Assembly: GCF_000226095.1 (NCBI RefSeq)
Contig: NC_016476.1
Location: 558,001-622,000, forward strand
Source of the DNA: Thermothelomyces thermophilus ATCC 42464
Lineage: Eukaryota; Ascomycota; Sordariomycetes; Sordariales; Chaetomiaceae
Length of the DNA stretch: 64,000 nt
Direction of reading: 5' to 3'
Below the pieces are notes generated by a model, which worked only from the letters and a program-made list of their open reading frames with translations, was not told where the DNA came from and ran no database searches. Both the position numbers and the translations under genes were made by a program. Positions 45,361 through 58,241 of the stretch are shown here, one piece after another (the first letter of the stretch is position 1; every line of letters begins with the position of its first letter).

Positions 45361-45620
45361 AGACTTGGCATGCCTAAGGTAGCTTCTCTTGCATCTCTGC
45401 GAAAACCCTACCAAAATACGTGAAACCACCATCGCTAGAAAGCTCTCGAAAAACGCTATCTAACGGTACCGCTTTCAACTACGCGCGAGCCGTTGCAGCT
45501 ATGCAACAGGCATCGCAAGCGTGGAAGCCGGATCCGACCGCATTCCGACTACACCTTGTACGCCCGTCAAAATTTTCACCGCACGGACCACCTAGAGCCC
45601 CTAAACGCCCCCAAACGTAA
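45361..45620 (+). other. Unmutated-looking island between two LINEs
   Basis: About 260 bases with ordinary dinucleotide use (many CA and TG, balanced GC), in sharp contrast to both sides. It holds an open frame of 66 codons (45420-45620, ...QASQAWKPDPTAFRLHLVRPS) and an overlapping one from 45493 that runs on into LINE2. It could be single-copy host sequence, or the 5' region and first codons of LINE2 ORF1 that escaped RIP. Not recognised. Confidence 0.45.
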
Positions 45621-45649
45621 CGTTGATTTAAAGCCTACCGCCAAGCCAC

Positions 45650-47035
45650 TAAGTGGGGAGGCCTATAGCTTTAAACTAATTAAAGGGGGGCCTACTATAG
45701 GCCTACCTTACCTTAGATATTAAAGAGCTAAGGGGTCTTATTATATAGCTAGTCGATCTTATACTAAGCCCTAAACAGGGTAGGGTATAAGACCTTGCTA
45801 ATAGGCTCTTATAAGGCCTTATGACTACTATTATAGGCCTAGTTCCGAACTTATAGGAACTTGTAGCTAAGGAAGTTAAAAAGGGGCTAAAAGAAGCCCT
45901 TAAGGTTACCCCCTGCCCTACCTAGGTATAGGTAGCTATAGGGCTATAATAGGGGGTAATAGGCCCCTAAGGAGGCCTGCTGTCGGCTAAGGCAGTGCCG
46001 TTACAGGCCTTATAAGAGGTTACAATATAGAACGTAAGCCTATAAGAGGACCTTAAAGCCTAAACCCTAGCTAAGATAGTCTAAGCAGTTAATAGGGCCT
46101 CTAGCCACTAGGGAGCTATCGTAGCTAGGAAGCTCCTAAGTAGGGATATAGTAGTGGTTTTTAAGGATAAGGCTACTAAGGATTAGTATTTGGCTAATAA
46201 GCGATAGGTGGCTATAGCCTTCGGAGAGGAGGCTAGGGAGGTTAGTAGGGCCTATATAGTCCTAGCCAAAGGAGTCCGGAAGGAGGAGCTATAGGGGGTT
46301 AGTAAATAAGACTTTAAGAGGGCTATAGGCCTATACTCGATCGAAACGGTCAAGTTCTGGCTGCTAAAGAGCCCGTAAAGGAAGTGGGCCACAGTACTCC
46401 TAGGCTTATAGGACCTCGAGGAGGCCCGGAAGGCCTATAACGAAGGCATAGTCTAGGATGCCTAGGTGCTAGACCATAAGCCTTACTAAGATGCTCTAGA
46501 GCTAAGGTAGTATTATAGGTGCTAGAGCTTTGGCTATACCTAGCGGTACTACTAGCGGCCGGCCTGTTGTAGCCGTTATAGCATAAAGGCCTACAGGGGG
46601 GGGGGAAGACTAGAGAGGCCTAGTGCCCTACCTACTCTAACTAACTCCCTTATAGGTATATAGCCTATAGGGGCCCCTATATAGCTTGGTATAGGGGCTG
46701 CCTAAAGAAAGTTAAAGCCTAGGAACAGGCTAGGGAGGCCTATTAGTATAGACCCTAGACCTTCTAACCACTAGAGCAACCACACTAGAAGGTAGCCTTC
46801 GAGTTTAGTAGCTAACTAGAAGATGACGACCACTACTAAACCGGGGCTAAACGCCCCTATAGGAGGCCTACCCTAGCCTAGTAGGCGGCTAGGAGTGCCT
46901 TATTCAACGCCTGACAGACCTATATCTCCTTTCTATAGCCTAGAACCCCCTCCCTTTCGCAGCCGGCCGAGGGGGTAATAGCTATAGAGCCTACTACTAT
47001 ACCTTCGGCCTCTACCCTAGCTACCTCGAATACAA
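45650..47035 (+). pseudogene. LINE2 ORF1 relic (gag-like, zinc knuckles)
   Basis: An RNA-binding protein of LINE particles. One frame holds RDIVVVFKDKATKD near 46145 and FGEEAREVSRAYIVLAKGVR near 46220. Around 46511 comes a CCHC array (YYRCQSFGYTQRYY..., then CCSRYSIKAY), with several Cys/His changed to Tyr. A run of about ten G (46596-46605) shifts the frame. Beyond it a further knuckle-like segment (YRGPYIAWYRGC near 46665) reads in another frame. Start not determined. Confidence 0.72.
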
Positions 47036-49815
47036 ATTAAGATCCTTTAGTAGAATACCTAAGGTAATAAATAGGCCCTTAAGGTCCTATCAGAAGAGGC
47101 TAAATACGACCTACTAGCTATCTAGGAACTGTAGATTAACCGATTTATAGGGTCAACCTACTGCCCTAAGGCTTCGAAGTACTACCTAGTTTATAAGCCT
47201 AGGGGCAAGGCTATAATTCTAGTAGCTAAGTACTTCCTAGTCGGCTAATAGAACTATTTAACAGAGGAGAACTAGTATAGGGTGACCTTTCTAGCCCTAG
47301 GAGAGAGGGGGTTCGAGCTCTAGTTAGTCTATAATAACAAGGGGGAGCAGGCTCTCTTATAGGACCTGCTAGCCCTACCTCGGCCAACCTACCCCCTAAT
47401 TCTTACAGGTGACTTTAACCTTTACTACCTGGTCTAGGACCTATTTAATAGGCTTAGCCTAGGGGCTAGAGACCTCCTTAGCCTTGTAGACTAGTAGGAC
47501 CTCAACCTATATATACCCTACGGCTAGGTTACTAAGGCCCCCTAGGGGGACTAATGTGGCCGGCCTTTTACAATAGACCTATTCTAGGCCTTAGCCGGAC
47601 TAGAGGCAACCTATAGGGATATCGCAGAACATAGGAAATCCGACTACTACCTATAGGCCCTAAACGTCTCCCTCTAGGGGACTAACAGGCCTATACTAGC
47701 TAGTAAAGGGTAGGACTAGAAGAGCCTAGACGAAGAGGTTACGTAGGCCGAGGTAGCCTACCTCCTACTCCGGCTTAGTAGGTAGGCATTAGCCTAGGCC
47801 GGGCCTGTCTTCTAGGGTCTAGAGGAGCTTCTACAGGCCTTCGACAGGCTTATAGAGGCCCTCGAGGAGATAGCTATAGTCTCGGCCCTAGCAAAGAAGG
47901 CTAGTATAGGCGGTAAACGAGCTCGATGGTGGACGAAGGAGGTTCGAGAGGCCCGGAAGAGGGCTAAGGAGGTAGAGAGGGCCTATAGGGGTACCTTAAA
48001 CCCCTATACGTAGGAGGTACTTCGGCAGGCCCTACGGGACTAGGCTAAGACTATTATAGCTATAAAGACCAAGAGCTAGAGAGCCACGTTATAGGAGGTG
48101 ACTAACCGGCCAGACCTGCTATAGAGGTTAGAGCGGTAGGCAAGGCTGTAAAGCTACCTATCGGTCGACCCCCTAAAACTCCTAGCCTTCAAAGGAGGGC
48201 TTATAACCTACTAACAGAAGGCCGGAGCACTAGCTGACAAGTTCTTTCCGAACCCGGAGGCAGACCTTTCGGATATCGACGACCTAGAACTAAACGGCTA
48301 CCAGGTGCCAAAGTTCGAGATAAGTCAGAGGGTTATAATGGGTAAAGTTAGGGTAATACTAGCTAGAGCGGCCCTATAGAAGGCCCTAGGGGAGGACCTC
48401 CTCCCTATAGGCCTATTAAAGGCCTATAGGCGGCCGCTCTACTAGATACTAGCTATATTAGCCTTAGAGAGCCTACGGCTTGGCTATTTCCTAGCCTAAT
48501 TTAAAAGAGCTAAGATAGTGGTCCTCTATAAGCCTAGCAAACCCCTATAGGCCTACTTTACCCTAGGTAGCTATAGGCCTATAGCACTCCTACTAATAGT
48601 AGGCAAGGTACTAGAAGCTATAGTCGCCCGGAAGGTAATGGCCGTTATAGAGACCTATAGGCTTCTACCGGCCGAATAGATAGGTAACCAGGAACATAGG
48701 TCCATAGAACTAGCTATCTAGCTTATTACGGCCTAGGTCTAAGAGGCCTAGAGGTATAAAGCGGCTACCTCTCTCCTTTAGCTTGACATCTTAAGGGCTT
48801 TTGATACTATTAACTATACCTAGCTACTAGCCACTTTACGGAGCTAGGGCTTCCTAAAGTGGTTAGTGGTCTAGGTTAGGGAGTGGCTATAGGAAAGGGT
48901 AGCTATCCTCCACTTCGATAGCTAGGAAACAGAGGATATAGTAGTAAGGGCCGGGGTCCCCTAGGGGTCACCCCTCTCCCTTATACTATTTATCCTCTAT
49001 ATAGCCTCTCTTTACCAGGCCATTCGCTAGGCTTGCCCTACAGTCAGTTTAATAGGCTTCGCCGACGATACTAACCTTCTAGCCTTTAGGAGGGCCGAGG
49101 AGGCCTATAATGGTCAGCTACAGAGGGCTTAGAAGGCCTACCTACAATAGGCAAAGACCTGGGGTATAGCTTTTGCCCTGGAGAAGTACGAACTTATCTA
49201 CTTTAACAGGGGCCGGAAACAGTGGCCACGACCGCTAGAGCTCCTACAGCCTAAAGGGGGTACTACCACTATAGCTCTATCGAAGTCGGCTAGATTCCTA
49301 GGGGTCTGGCTAGACTAGAGGCTATAGTAGGGCCCCTATTATATAAAGGTAGCCAAGAAGCTAGAAACCTAGGAGTTTGCCTTAACTAGGCTTGTTATAA
49401 AGACCTAGGGCCCTGGCCTCCTATAGGCCTACGAGGTCTATACTAAGTACATCCGTAGCGCCCTAGCTTATAGGGCCTCGAACTTCTATAAGCCTACTAA
49501 GCCAGGGGGTAAGCCGGAAGGCCCTGCTAGGGAACTATCGAAGGCCTAGTATAGGGCCCTTCGAGTAGTTAATAGGGTCTATAAGGCTACCCCTATCCGG
49601 TGCCTCGAAACGGAAGCCTAGGTACCTCCCCTTAACCTCTACCTTAATAAGAGGCTAGCCGACTTCGAAGCCAAGCTCGACAAGCTACTCCTATAGACTA
49701 GGATAGGCCTAAGGGCCCCCTAGGTCCCTATAAGGGCTCTTATCTAATAGGCCTATAATAGGCTAAGCCAGAGGTTCCGGAAGAGAAAGGCTAAGGTAAA
49801 GGGCTAGGAGCTAAG
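47036..49815 (+). pseudogene. LINE2 ORF2 relic, first part: endonuclease and reverse transcriptase
   Basis: AP-endonuclease motifs: AKYDLLAIQE near 47100; GDFNL near 47410 (the GDFN motif, which nicks target DNA); RPFTIDLF near 47567. RT: SYRPIALLLIVGKVLEA near 48570, FDTINYTQLLATL near 48800, and GFADDTNLLAFRRAEEAYNGQ near 49055 with both catalytic Asp intact. Endonuclease and RT are in one frame, so only RIP stops (Gln/Trp) break this part. E6 inserts at 49816. Confidence 0.86.
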
Positions 49816-50267
49816 TGTAATAAACCTAACTCAGACTTCTTCTAAAAGGGTTCAGACAGAGGTAAATTAAGCAGGACAAGTATACAGGTCGTCTAAGGGA
49901 TTCGGTAAAGCCAAAGGGTTTATAATAACACTAGAGTTATCTCTTATAGTAGTTAACAATGCTTAGTATAAGTACTGTGATTATAGGTTACTATCACTAG
50001 TGAACTCCTAGAGTCTACCACGACAAGTGATTATTTATATATATATATACTTTTGTTAGTCGCTTAAGGTCCCCTTCTAGCCCATCCCTAGATCGCCTTT
50101 AGTAGCTAGCTATCCTTTGCTATCTTTCCCTTTTGGCAATTGTTTGCCTATAGTAGCCCGTGTTCCCTAGCGATCCTGTATTAGCCTTGCTCTGTGCCCT
50201 TCTTGATTGGTGGCTTGTTTAGCCTGCTACGCCCTACCGGGTCACGGTATATAGTTGGCTTGTGATA
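49816..50267 (-). repeat. E6 3' LTR (452 bp, type B)
   Basis: On the minus strand TATCACAAGCC...TTTATTACA. The U3 matches E2 and E4. Confidence 0.93.
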
Positions 50268-50302
50268 CGATGCCCCCTCTTTAGGGCTTTCGACCTGAAA
50301 GC
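50268..50302 (-). promoter_or_regulatory. E6 inverted repeat and polypurine tract
   Basis: GCTTTCGACCTGAAAGC as read on plus (one mismatch to the perfect repeat), with the CCCCCTCTTT complement of the polypurine tract next to the LTR. Confidence 0.7.
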
Positions 50303-50384
50303 TTCTTATGACTTGTTTTAAATACTATTAATACCCCTTCTTTTCCTATAGGTAACGTCCTTCTTTTGCTAGCTTCCTTCTACT

Positions 50385-51073
50385 ATGGCTGATCGTGTTC
50401 CTAGGAACTATCGTGATCTTAAGCGTGAATAACACGTTATTATGATTAAGATTAAGCGAGAGGGTTATAAGGTTACTATACCTTGCGAGCGTTATTAGAA
50501 TATAAAGCCGTAAAAGCGTTATATAATAATAGAGGGTTTAAACAAGTATTAGAACTATATTTATATAGGCAAGAAGTATAGTAGCCTAAACATTATAGAT
50601 GCCTATAGGTTCTTTATTATTTTCCTTTATAGTCCTAGGTTACTAACTGTCTTAGTCCTTTCGAATTTATCGGAGTAGGAGAAGGTTTCGAAAGAGATTA
50701 CTAAGACCAAGGTACTTCTTGCTTAGATACTAAGCCATTTAAGTCGATTACGTCGCTTATAGCAATCCCTATATAATCGTAGTACTGAAGTTTTTCGTCG
50801 TGGTGTAGCTTGGGTGTAGCCTGTCTAGAGGAGGAGGAAGAACTAGATACTCCTTTGCTAATATTAGAGATATAGACCCTTACAGGTTAGGCTTAGGCGT
50901 TAGGTGCTTTTGACGTGCTTAATTAGGAATCGATCGGGTTAGATCTTAGTCCTAATTCTAGCAGGTTCCCCTCTTTTTCTATTAGGGAATAGGCTTTAGA
51001 GCCGGTTTTTATAGCTAGTTAGGATTTTACTAGTAGAACTACTCTAGTTTCTTAGGGCAACTTAGGTTCTTAA
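50385..51073 (+). pseudogene. E6 antisense zinc-cluster-like gene, version B
   Basis: ATG intact (MADRVPRNYRDLKRE). Cysteine positions as in E4 (C-x2-C-x8-C-x8-C-x2-C-x6-C), most changed to Tyr. The candidate 51-nt intron (50605-50655) starts ATAGGT, contains TTACTAAC and ends TCTTAG. The coiled coil follows. Around 50801-50824 an ~10-bp duplication (GTGTAGCTTGG/GTGTAGCCTG) absent from E4 shifts the frame. LEEEEELDT and the tail to TAA then read in the new frame. The gene runs antisense into the end of pol. Confidence 0.68.
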
Positions 51074-54000
51074 TTAGTTTCTATGAGTTATCTTTTAGTC
51101 TAAAATTAAGCTATTTAACTAGGTATTATAGTTCTCTATTGATAATATATAAATCTAGAATTTCTTCGATGTCCTATTCTTCCTCTTTATCCTCTACTTC
51201 GATGTTCGTAGCGATTTTGGCGTTCTTTGGCGCTGGTTCGAGAAGTGAAATATGAAAAATGTCTGTCCGTAATTATATAGATGATGGTAACAATAGTTAA
51301 TAGTTAGATATTAAGATTCGTTCTTTAATAACGAAGGGTCTAACCTTCTTAAAGTCTAGCTTCGTGCTTAGTTATTTGGTTTGTAAGTTTTATATAATTA
51401 GGTAGACTTTATCTCCCCTCTCTAGGCAAGGTCCCTCGAGCCTATATTTATTATAGTAGTTCTTTATTCTAGTTCTGACAAACTCGAGTTCCTTTTTAAG
51501 TTTCTTATATAGTGCGTACATTTGTTTCGCTTTAACCGCTGCTCTTGGCACCGTGACCTCTAGTCCTTACCTAAGGTCTGCTTTATATCTGTAGTTTACG
51601 AAGAATAGTGTGACTTTGGTCGTTTCTGTTAGTATTATATTATAGGCAAGTTATACTATTAGTAATAGCATGACCTAGTTGTCTTACTAGTAGTTAACGT
51701 AAGAACGGAGGTATTACTTAATAACTTAGTTTAGTCGCTCTGTTTGTCTGTCGGTTTGTAGGTAATATACCGTTAATAGTTTGCTATTAATGCCTAATTG
51801 TTGTATTAACGCTTGCTAGAACTTTGATATAAACTTGGTGTCTCTATTAGTGATCTATTCTTATAGCTAAGTGTATACTAATATAACTTGCTAATAGATT
51901 ACATCTGTTAACTGTTTAGCTATCTAGGACTCCTTGTATAGGAAGAAGTATGCCTATTTAGTTAGGCAATCTACTATAATAAGAATGCTATTATAGATCA
52001 CTTCTATAGCTATGTCCTTAGATTCTAGCAATTTCATGATAAAGTCTATTATAACTAAACTCCATAGTTTATTAGCTATTGGCAGTGGCTAGAGTAGCCT
52101 ATATAGCTTGTGCTATACCGTTTTGCTTCGACTATAGATGTCGTAGTTCCATATGACTTCCTTGACGCGTGCTATTAACTATGGGAAGTCGTAGTGTTTC
52201 TTAACTTGTGCGACAGTCTTCGTAACTCCTTTATATCCTCCGAGTTTTGACTTGTAGAGTTCTTAAATCATTTGCAGCTATTGATCTTTATTATAGATAT
52301 ACGCTTTACCTCGGTACTGGAGTTTCCTATCTTTTTCTTCCACTCCATTAGGTACTACCAGTCCGGGTGTTACTTAATACCATACCTTGTTAATCCTTTC
52401 TTCTCGAAAGATTATATAACATTCTAGGAACGAGTCGAGTAGATCGTCTTCTATAGGTATTTGCGTTTTGTAATGTAGCGTTCCGTCTAGTTGTTCCTTA
52501 AATAATAGTAGCATTGTTTCTGTTCGTCTTTCTATATAATCCGTTTGTCAGCTTAAGGCGTCTGCTTATACGTTCTCTTTACCTTTCTTGTAGCAGATCT
52601 CAAAATTAAATTCCGTAAGGAATTCTGCCTATTGTATTTATCGTCTATTAAGCTCCTTTGTTGTCGTAAAGTATTGTAAATTCTTATAATCTATATATAC
52701 TTATACTAGTTCGATCGTGCTACTAAGATATAGTTACTATTCTTTAAAAGCTTTAATAATTATGAGTAGTTCCTTGTTATAGATTAGATAATTAAGACAC
52801 AGTCTATCGAGCTTCTTTAAAAAGAAGGCTATAAGATATAGGTTCCCTTGTTCGTCCTATTATCCTAATTGTCCTCTAATGGCATAGTCTAAAGCGTCCA
52901 TTTCTACCTTAAATGGCTTCTTAGGGTCTAGTAGCACTAGTATTAGATCTTTAGTAATAGCGTTATAGATCTACGTAAATGCTTACTCATGCTGTTCTTC
53001 CTATTAGAATTTAGCGTTCTTCTTAGTAAGTTTGTATAAAGGTTGTATAATCGCTCTAAAGTTCCTAATAAACATCTAGTAGAAGTTTATAAACCTGATG
53101 AAACTTTGTACTTCCATAACTAACGTCGGTTATAGCTAATCCTTAATGGCTTTGACCTTTAAAGGTTCTATCTAGATTTGTCTTAGGGATATTTCATATC
53201 CTAAAAATATTGTTTTCCTAATGTGGAATTTACTCTTTTCCTTGTTAACTAATAACTTATATATATATAATGCGTCTAGTATTGCTTTTTATACTTCTGG
53301 TGTTTATCTATCGTCTTAGAGAAGATAAGTATATTATCGAAATAATATACTATAAATTTGTCAAGAAAGGGTCGGATAGCTTGATCGATCAGGGCTTAGA
53401 ACGTTACTAGCGCGTTTATAAGTCCGAATAGCATGACGAGGTACTTATAATAACTATAGGGTATCCTAAAGGCCGTTTTCTACTTGTCGCTTTCTTTGAT
53501 CTATATATAGTTATAGGCTAATAGTAAATCAAGATGTGTAAAATATTAGGCTCCTGCTAACTAATCTTAGAGCTATAAGATTAGTAGTAATAGGTATCAA
53601 TTTTTCACGGTCTGTTCGTTAAGTTACCAACAGTTAATATATAACCGTAGCTTTCTGTCTTTCTTAAGTATAAATAGGATTAGGTAGCCTATTAGCAATG
53701 TCAACGGGCGGATATATCCTCTTTGAAGGTTCTCCTCTAAATATTGCTTAAGTTCTTTATTTTATGTTCAGCTCGTATAGTAAATCTTAAAGAACTTTAG
53801 TCGTACTCCTTCCTTAAGCTTGATCTCGTGATCCTATAGGCTATACTCTGGTAATCCTTCTAGATACTTCGGTTCGAATGCTAGGTGTCCTTCGTATTCC
53901 TTTGGTACTTCCCTAGTCTTGTCTCGTCTCTTAGCTTTCTAATAGTATACGAACTTGGTTCTGTCTATAACGATGTTAGCGATTTCTCCTATCTTAACCT

Positions 54001-54733
54001 ACTGCTCTAGTTATAGTGCTCTACATTCGTCAACGGAAAGAATAGCTATTGGCGGTTTAGCTTATTCTTCTCATTATAACGTTAGTATTATTATACCGCT
54101 TCTTCTAGAGTCTATAGTAGTCTACCTGCCACTATCTGTCTCTTACAGTAGATCTATAGGATATACCTTCTCTTAAGTATCGTCTGCTTGCGATCCTTAT
54201 ATACTCCCTATCTTGCTAGTCGAATATAACTCCGTTTGGGTTCGTAAGTAGCTACTATTCTTCTAGCTAATGTCTAGGTTATAATCTTTATACTATAGAA
54301 ACCCTAATATTATATCTTTGTCATTGCCTATATCTATAATACTAAATATAACTACTATAGTCTTCCTTGCTATAGTGATATTAATCGGTTTAGTCTCCCT
54401 ATATACCTATTACGTCGGAAATAGCCCTTGAACTATATTATGTTTCTACTTTATTCTCTAGGGTATCCATAGCTAATTTATAAGTATTAGCGAAATTAGG
54501 TTTATCTTTGCTCTACTATCTACTAGTACAAGCATTTCGTGCTACTTCCATTGTACTATTATCTATAATTGCTTATCTTACCGCCGTCGTCTAAAGATTG
54601 CGGCGATTTCCTATATTTCTACTAGGAGGTCTTGATATAGTGGTCTCTTATGCTAGTTCTTCCTATACTATGCTACTACTTGCCGCTATATAGACATTAA
54701 TAGTTTTTAGGCCCCTCGAAGGGCCCTAACCTA
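50992..54733 (-). pseudogene. pol: E6 pol relic
   Basis: Same domain order as E3: protease near 54520, RT with YYFDN (LDD lost) near 53335, RNase H near 52900, integrase near 52330-51640, chromodomain near 51190-51050. The heptamer is AAGAAAT (54739-54733), two RIP changes from GGGAAAC. At least one indel lies between slip site and end, because the frames do not match. The end is approximate. Confidence 0.82.
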
Positions 54734-56958
54734 TTTCTTAGGTCAGTGCTAACCTCTTTAGTTGTTTAGCTAATAGCAGCTTTGTCAATCGTGCTTATTT
54801 CTATAAGCTATCGAGTACTTATAGCTTTCTATTATTAGGTCTATTCTGCTTTTTATCATACGTACTATAGCTTTATCTAAAGTTCTCGAATTCGCGATTT
54901 CTTCTCGTCCGTGTAGTAGAGGTAATCGTTGCTCTAGTACAAGTCCTATATATCTCGTCCTGTTCCGTAGTGCCTAGGCTAGGCTTGTTTTAGAATTACT
55001 ATAATGCCTTCTGGATTATAGGCTTCGATCTTCTAAAGCAATTTGGCTACTCTATTTCCTATATTATAGACCCATTCTATAGGGTAGAGGCTCCTATTCT
55101 CATTTCCTTATCAGGTCGGCTAGTAATTATTTTCAAATTTATCGCGAAAGTGGTATCGGCATTTATATGCTATACACTAGAACTAGGGCATTTACGCGTA
55201 TACCTTATATCAAGGGTGTAGTCATGTAACGTTGCCTAGGAGGTATTAGGACTCTTTCTCAAATCCTTCCCACTATACATGGACTATAGATACTCTAATG
55301 CTAAGGTAGGAGTGTTTCTTCCAATAGCTTTCCTATATACGCTTATCTTTTCCGCGGTTCGCGCATATAAACTAGTACTCGGGGTTCTATACGTCATAGC
55401 TAAGTTACTAGTCGTTAGAATACTTGGCGTAGCTATTAGGCCTATTATATATCATAGGCTATTCCCTTCTAATAGTTTCTATAATATATCGGAGTTCCCT
55501 TATCTTGTCCCTTATCTTATCGCTTTACTAGGTAAGTCAAATTAGGCATTTATCCCGTTCGTATAGTTCCGTATTAAGCCGGAAAACTTCGTTACGATAC
55601 TATTCGATTTGTTCCTAGAGGAATAGAACATTAGGTCTAGGTCTTTCGATTCCTTAGGTATCGGTTATTCATAATCTATCCTACCTCTATATAACTATAA
55701 AACCTTACTGCCTTAAGGCTAGGAGAATCGAAATTAGTAATATATACTCTCCTGCCGTGTCCTATTTAGCAAGATCTATTTCCAGGTCTATAGTAACTAG
55801 TTTAGAGTACGGTGCTTGTTTGTCTTTACTATCGCTATCGTATCTAAGACTATCCGCGTTACTATCCCTAATTCTGTAGCTTATAGCCGCTACTTCGATG
55901 ATATCCTTAGCAGTTTTATTAATAGCCGTAATTTCCTTTTTAAGGACTAGTTTCTAGTCTTTCTTCGGGCTTTAATATTCTCATTTATAATATCCTTTCT
56001 TTTTATAGTTATAGTAGGTAACGTTAGACTTGTCTTTAGTTGTCTTCTTCTTATCCTGCTTCTATACTATGTCTATATCTATAGCTCCAAGATATATCCT
56101 ATACAAGGTACTAACGTATGCCCGTTTTTTCTTATTATTAGCCTTAAACATAGTTCTATTTATCTAACCTCGTTTCTACTACTCTTATATATAGAGTTAA
56201 TTATCGATTCTAATGGCCTATATAATATATTTATCCAGGGTCTTAGGCTAGTTATACTTATATAGCTTGTCTTTAACCTTTTCCTTTAAGCCGTTATAGA
56301 AAAATTATATTAATACCTTATCGTTAAGCTAAGACTTGAGTATGTCTTATCTAAACTATATAGTATAAGAGGCTACTAACTTGGTCTATTAGAGATTAGC
56401 AAGTCTTTCTTACACGTGAATCTTCTTATCTTTGTCGCTAAAGACCTTCTAAAGCTCTTTTTCAAAACAGTCGTAGGATCGAAAGACTACTTACGTAAAC
56501 GTGTCTCGGTCGTCTTCGTCTTCCTTAGTAAGATAGTCATTCCATATAGGCTTAAACTATTTAAGTGCCTTGCCCTCTAGTCTCGTAGCTATATAGAGGA
56601 CTTTAGCCTTGTCATCTAGAAACTTGTCGTCATTGAGCTAGAAGTAGGATTAGAGGTTTGTTAGGAATCTTACAAGATCCTTATTAGTTCCTCTATATTT
56701 ACTAGGTAGTTCGATCTTAATACGGCTTGCTTTAGCGCCCTCGAGTGCCTTGATTTTGGCGTAGGCCTCGTTAACTAGCTTTTATAAGTGCTTTTTACTA
56801 TTCTCGAGTTCTTTAATCCGAGCTTAAGTAACCTTATCTCTCTAGTCTAACTCCTAGATCCACTACTAGAGTTAACTAAGCTAGGTAAGCAGCTATTTAG
56901 CTATAATATTAGTAGCTATATCGATGTCAAGGTCGAAATTACCTTTATCCTAAACTAT
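54697..56958 (-). pseudogene. gag: E6 gag relic
   Basis: Start ATA (from ATG), exactly 2262 nt to TAA. The knuckle near 56000 keeps only the His. Strong RIP: most Gln and Trp codons are stops. Confidence 0.85.
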
Positions 56959-56985
56959 AATAAAATAAAGGGAGTGATAGTAATA

Positions 56986-57437
56986 TGTAATAAACTTAAC
57001 TTAGACTTCTTCTAAAAGGGTTTAGACAGAGGTAAATTAAGTAGGACAAGTATATAGGTTGTCTAAGGGATTTGGTAAAGCTAAAGGGTTTATAATAACA
57101 CTAGAGTTATCTCTTATAGTAGTTAGCGATGCTTGGTATAAGTACTGTAATTGTAGGTTGCTATTACTAGTGAACTCCTAGAGTCTACTACGACAAGTGA
57201 TTATTTATATGTATATATACTTTTGTTGGTCGCTTAAGGTCCCCTTCTAGCCTGCCCTTAGATTGCCGTTAGTAGCTAGCTATCCTTCGCTATCTTTCCC
57301 TTTTGGCAATTATTTACCTATAGTAGCCCACGCTCCCTAGTGATCCCGTATTAGCCTTGCTCTATGCCCTTCTTGATTGGTGGCTCGTTTAGCCTGCTGC
57401 GCCTTACTAGGTCGCGGTATATGGTTGGCTTGTAATA
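56986..57437 (-). repeat. E6 5' LTR (452 bp, type B)
   Basis: On the minus strand TATTACAAGCC...TTTATTACA, same length as the 3' LTR. It contains a CCAAT box (CACCAATCAAG) and a TATATA run near 57208-57220. Confidence 0.93.
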
Positions 57438-57818
57438 CTAAGGCCTATAGCCCTAGAAGTAGTAAGATCGACGGTCTGGTAATAGGTTTAGGAGGGCTAT
57501 GGAGAGGGTCGACCCCCCCTATAGACCCTATAAAGAAAGCTATAGGCTATAGAACTGGCCGTGGTAGCAAGCTAGAGTAACCGCTAGAGGGCCGACCAAG
57601 CCGGTAGGAGGATATAGTATATATCGGACAAGGACCCCCCGTGCCTAGTTTTTACAGGGGAAGGCCTACAAAGGCACCAGGGCCTAACAAAGGCCTAGAG
57701 CTCCCTATTAGTACAGGCCTACATAGGGGCTATTGGCCTCCGTAACTTTCTATTTAGGGTTTAAGTCCTAGGGGTTAGTACCCCCTACTATGCCTACAGC
57801 TAGGGTAGGGAGACTGTC
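57438..57818 (+). pseudogene. LINE2 ORF2 relic, continuation after E6
   Basis: Picks up the duplicated CTAAG and the same sequence LINE1 has after 29926 (GCCTATAGCCCTAGA...). It encodes the region between RT and the C-terminal zinc motif (YISDKDPPCLVFTGEGLQ near 57620). It is cut by E7 just as the ETVKH zinc-like motif begins. Confidence 0.82.
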
Positions 57819-58241
57819 TGTAACGAACCCAGCTCAGACTTCTTCTAAAAGGGTTCAGATGAAGGCAAATTAAGCGGGACAAGCGTACAGGTCGTCTGAG
57901 GGATTCGGTAAAGCCAAAGGGTTCATAACAACACTAGAGTTATCTCTTACAGTAGTTAGCGATGCTTGGTATAAGTACTGTGATTATAGGTTGCTATTAC
58001 TAGTAAACTCCTAGAGTCTACCGTAACAAGTGACTATCTATATATATATATAATCCTAGGATCACTCTTTATCTAGTGATCCTTTGTTATCTAGATTACG
58101 GCTACGATAGTGATCCTATAGCATATAGATCACTTTGCTAAGTGTGATCCTTTCCTGATTGGTCCGTTCGTGCCTGCTGTCCTATTGGCTTTATCGGGAA
58201 AGGCAGCTTAGGCGGCATCCTATATATATATTTCCGTGATA
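57819..58241 (-). repeat. E7 3' LTR (423 bp, type A variant)
   Basis: On the minus strand TATCACGG...CGTTACA. The U3 shares GATGCCGCCTAAG and GGACCAATCAGG with E3/E5, then diverges. It holds five GATCAC/GTGATC motifs between 58060 and 58150. Confidence 0.92.

Larger units (their letters stand above)
49816..57437 (-). mobile_element. E6, complete family 1 chromovirus (7622 bp, type B)
   Basis: 452-bp LTRs at both ends and a perfect CTAAG duplication (49811-49815 and 57438-57442) in LINE2 ORF2. All coding parts are present but heavily RIP-mutated. Confidence 0.96.
45621..57818 (+). mobile_element. LINE2: long Tad1-type LINE, split by E6 and cut by E7
   Basis: ORF1 with zinc knuckles, then ORF2 with endonuclease and RT. 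It is interrupted at CTAAG by E6, resumes at 57438, and is cut at 57818 by E7 (CTGTC, one side visible). It retains more of the LINE than LINE1. The 5' boundary is uncertain (45361 to ~45660). Confidence 0.85.

Noticed and set aside
57377-57580. Frame crossing the E6 LTR into LINE2
   Set aside because: It spans an insertion junction, so it cannot be an ancestral gene.
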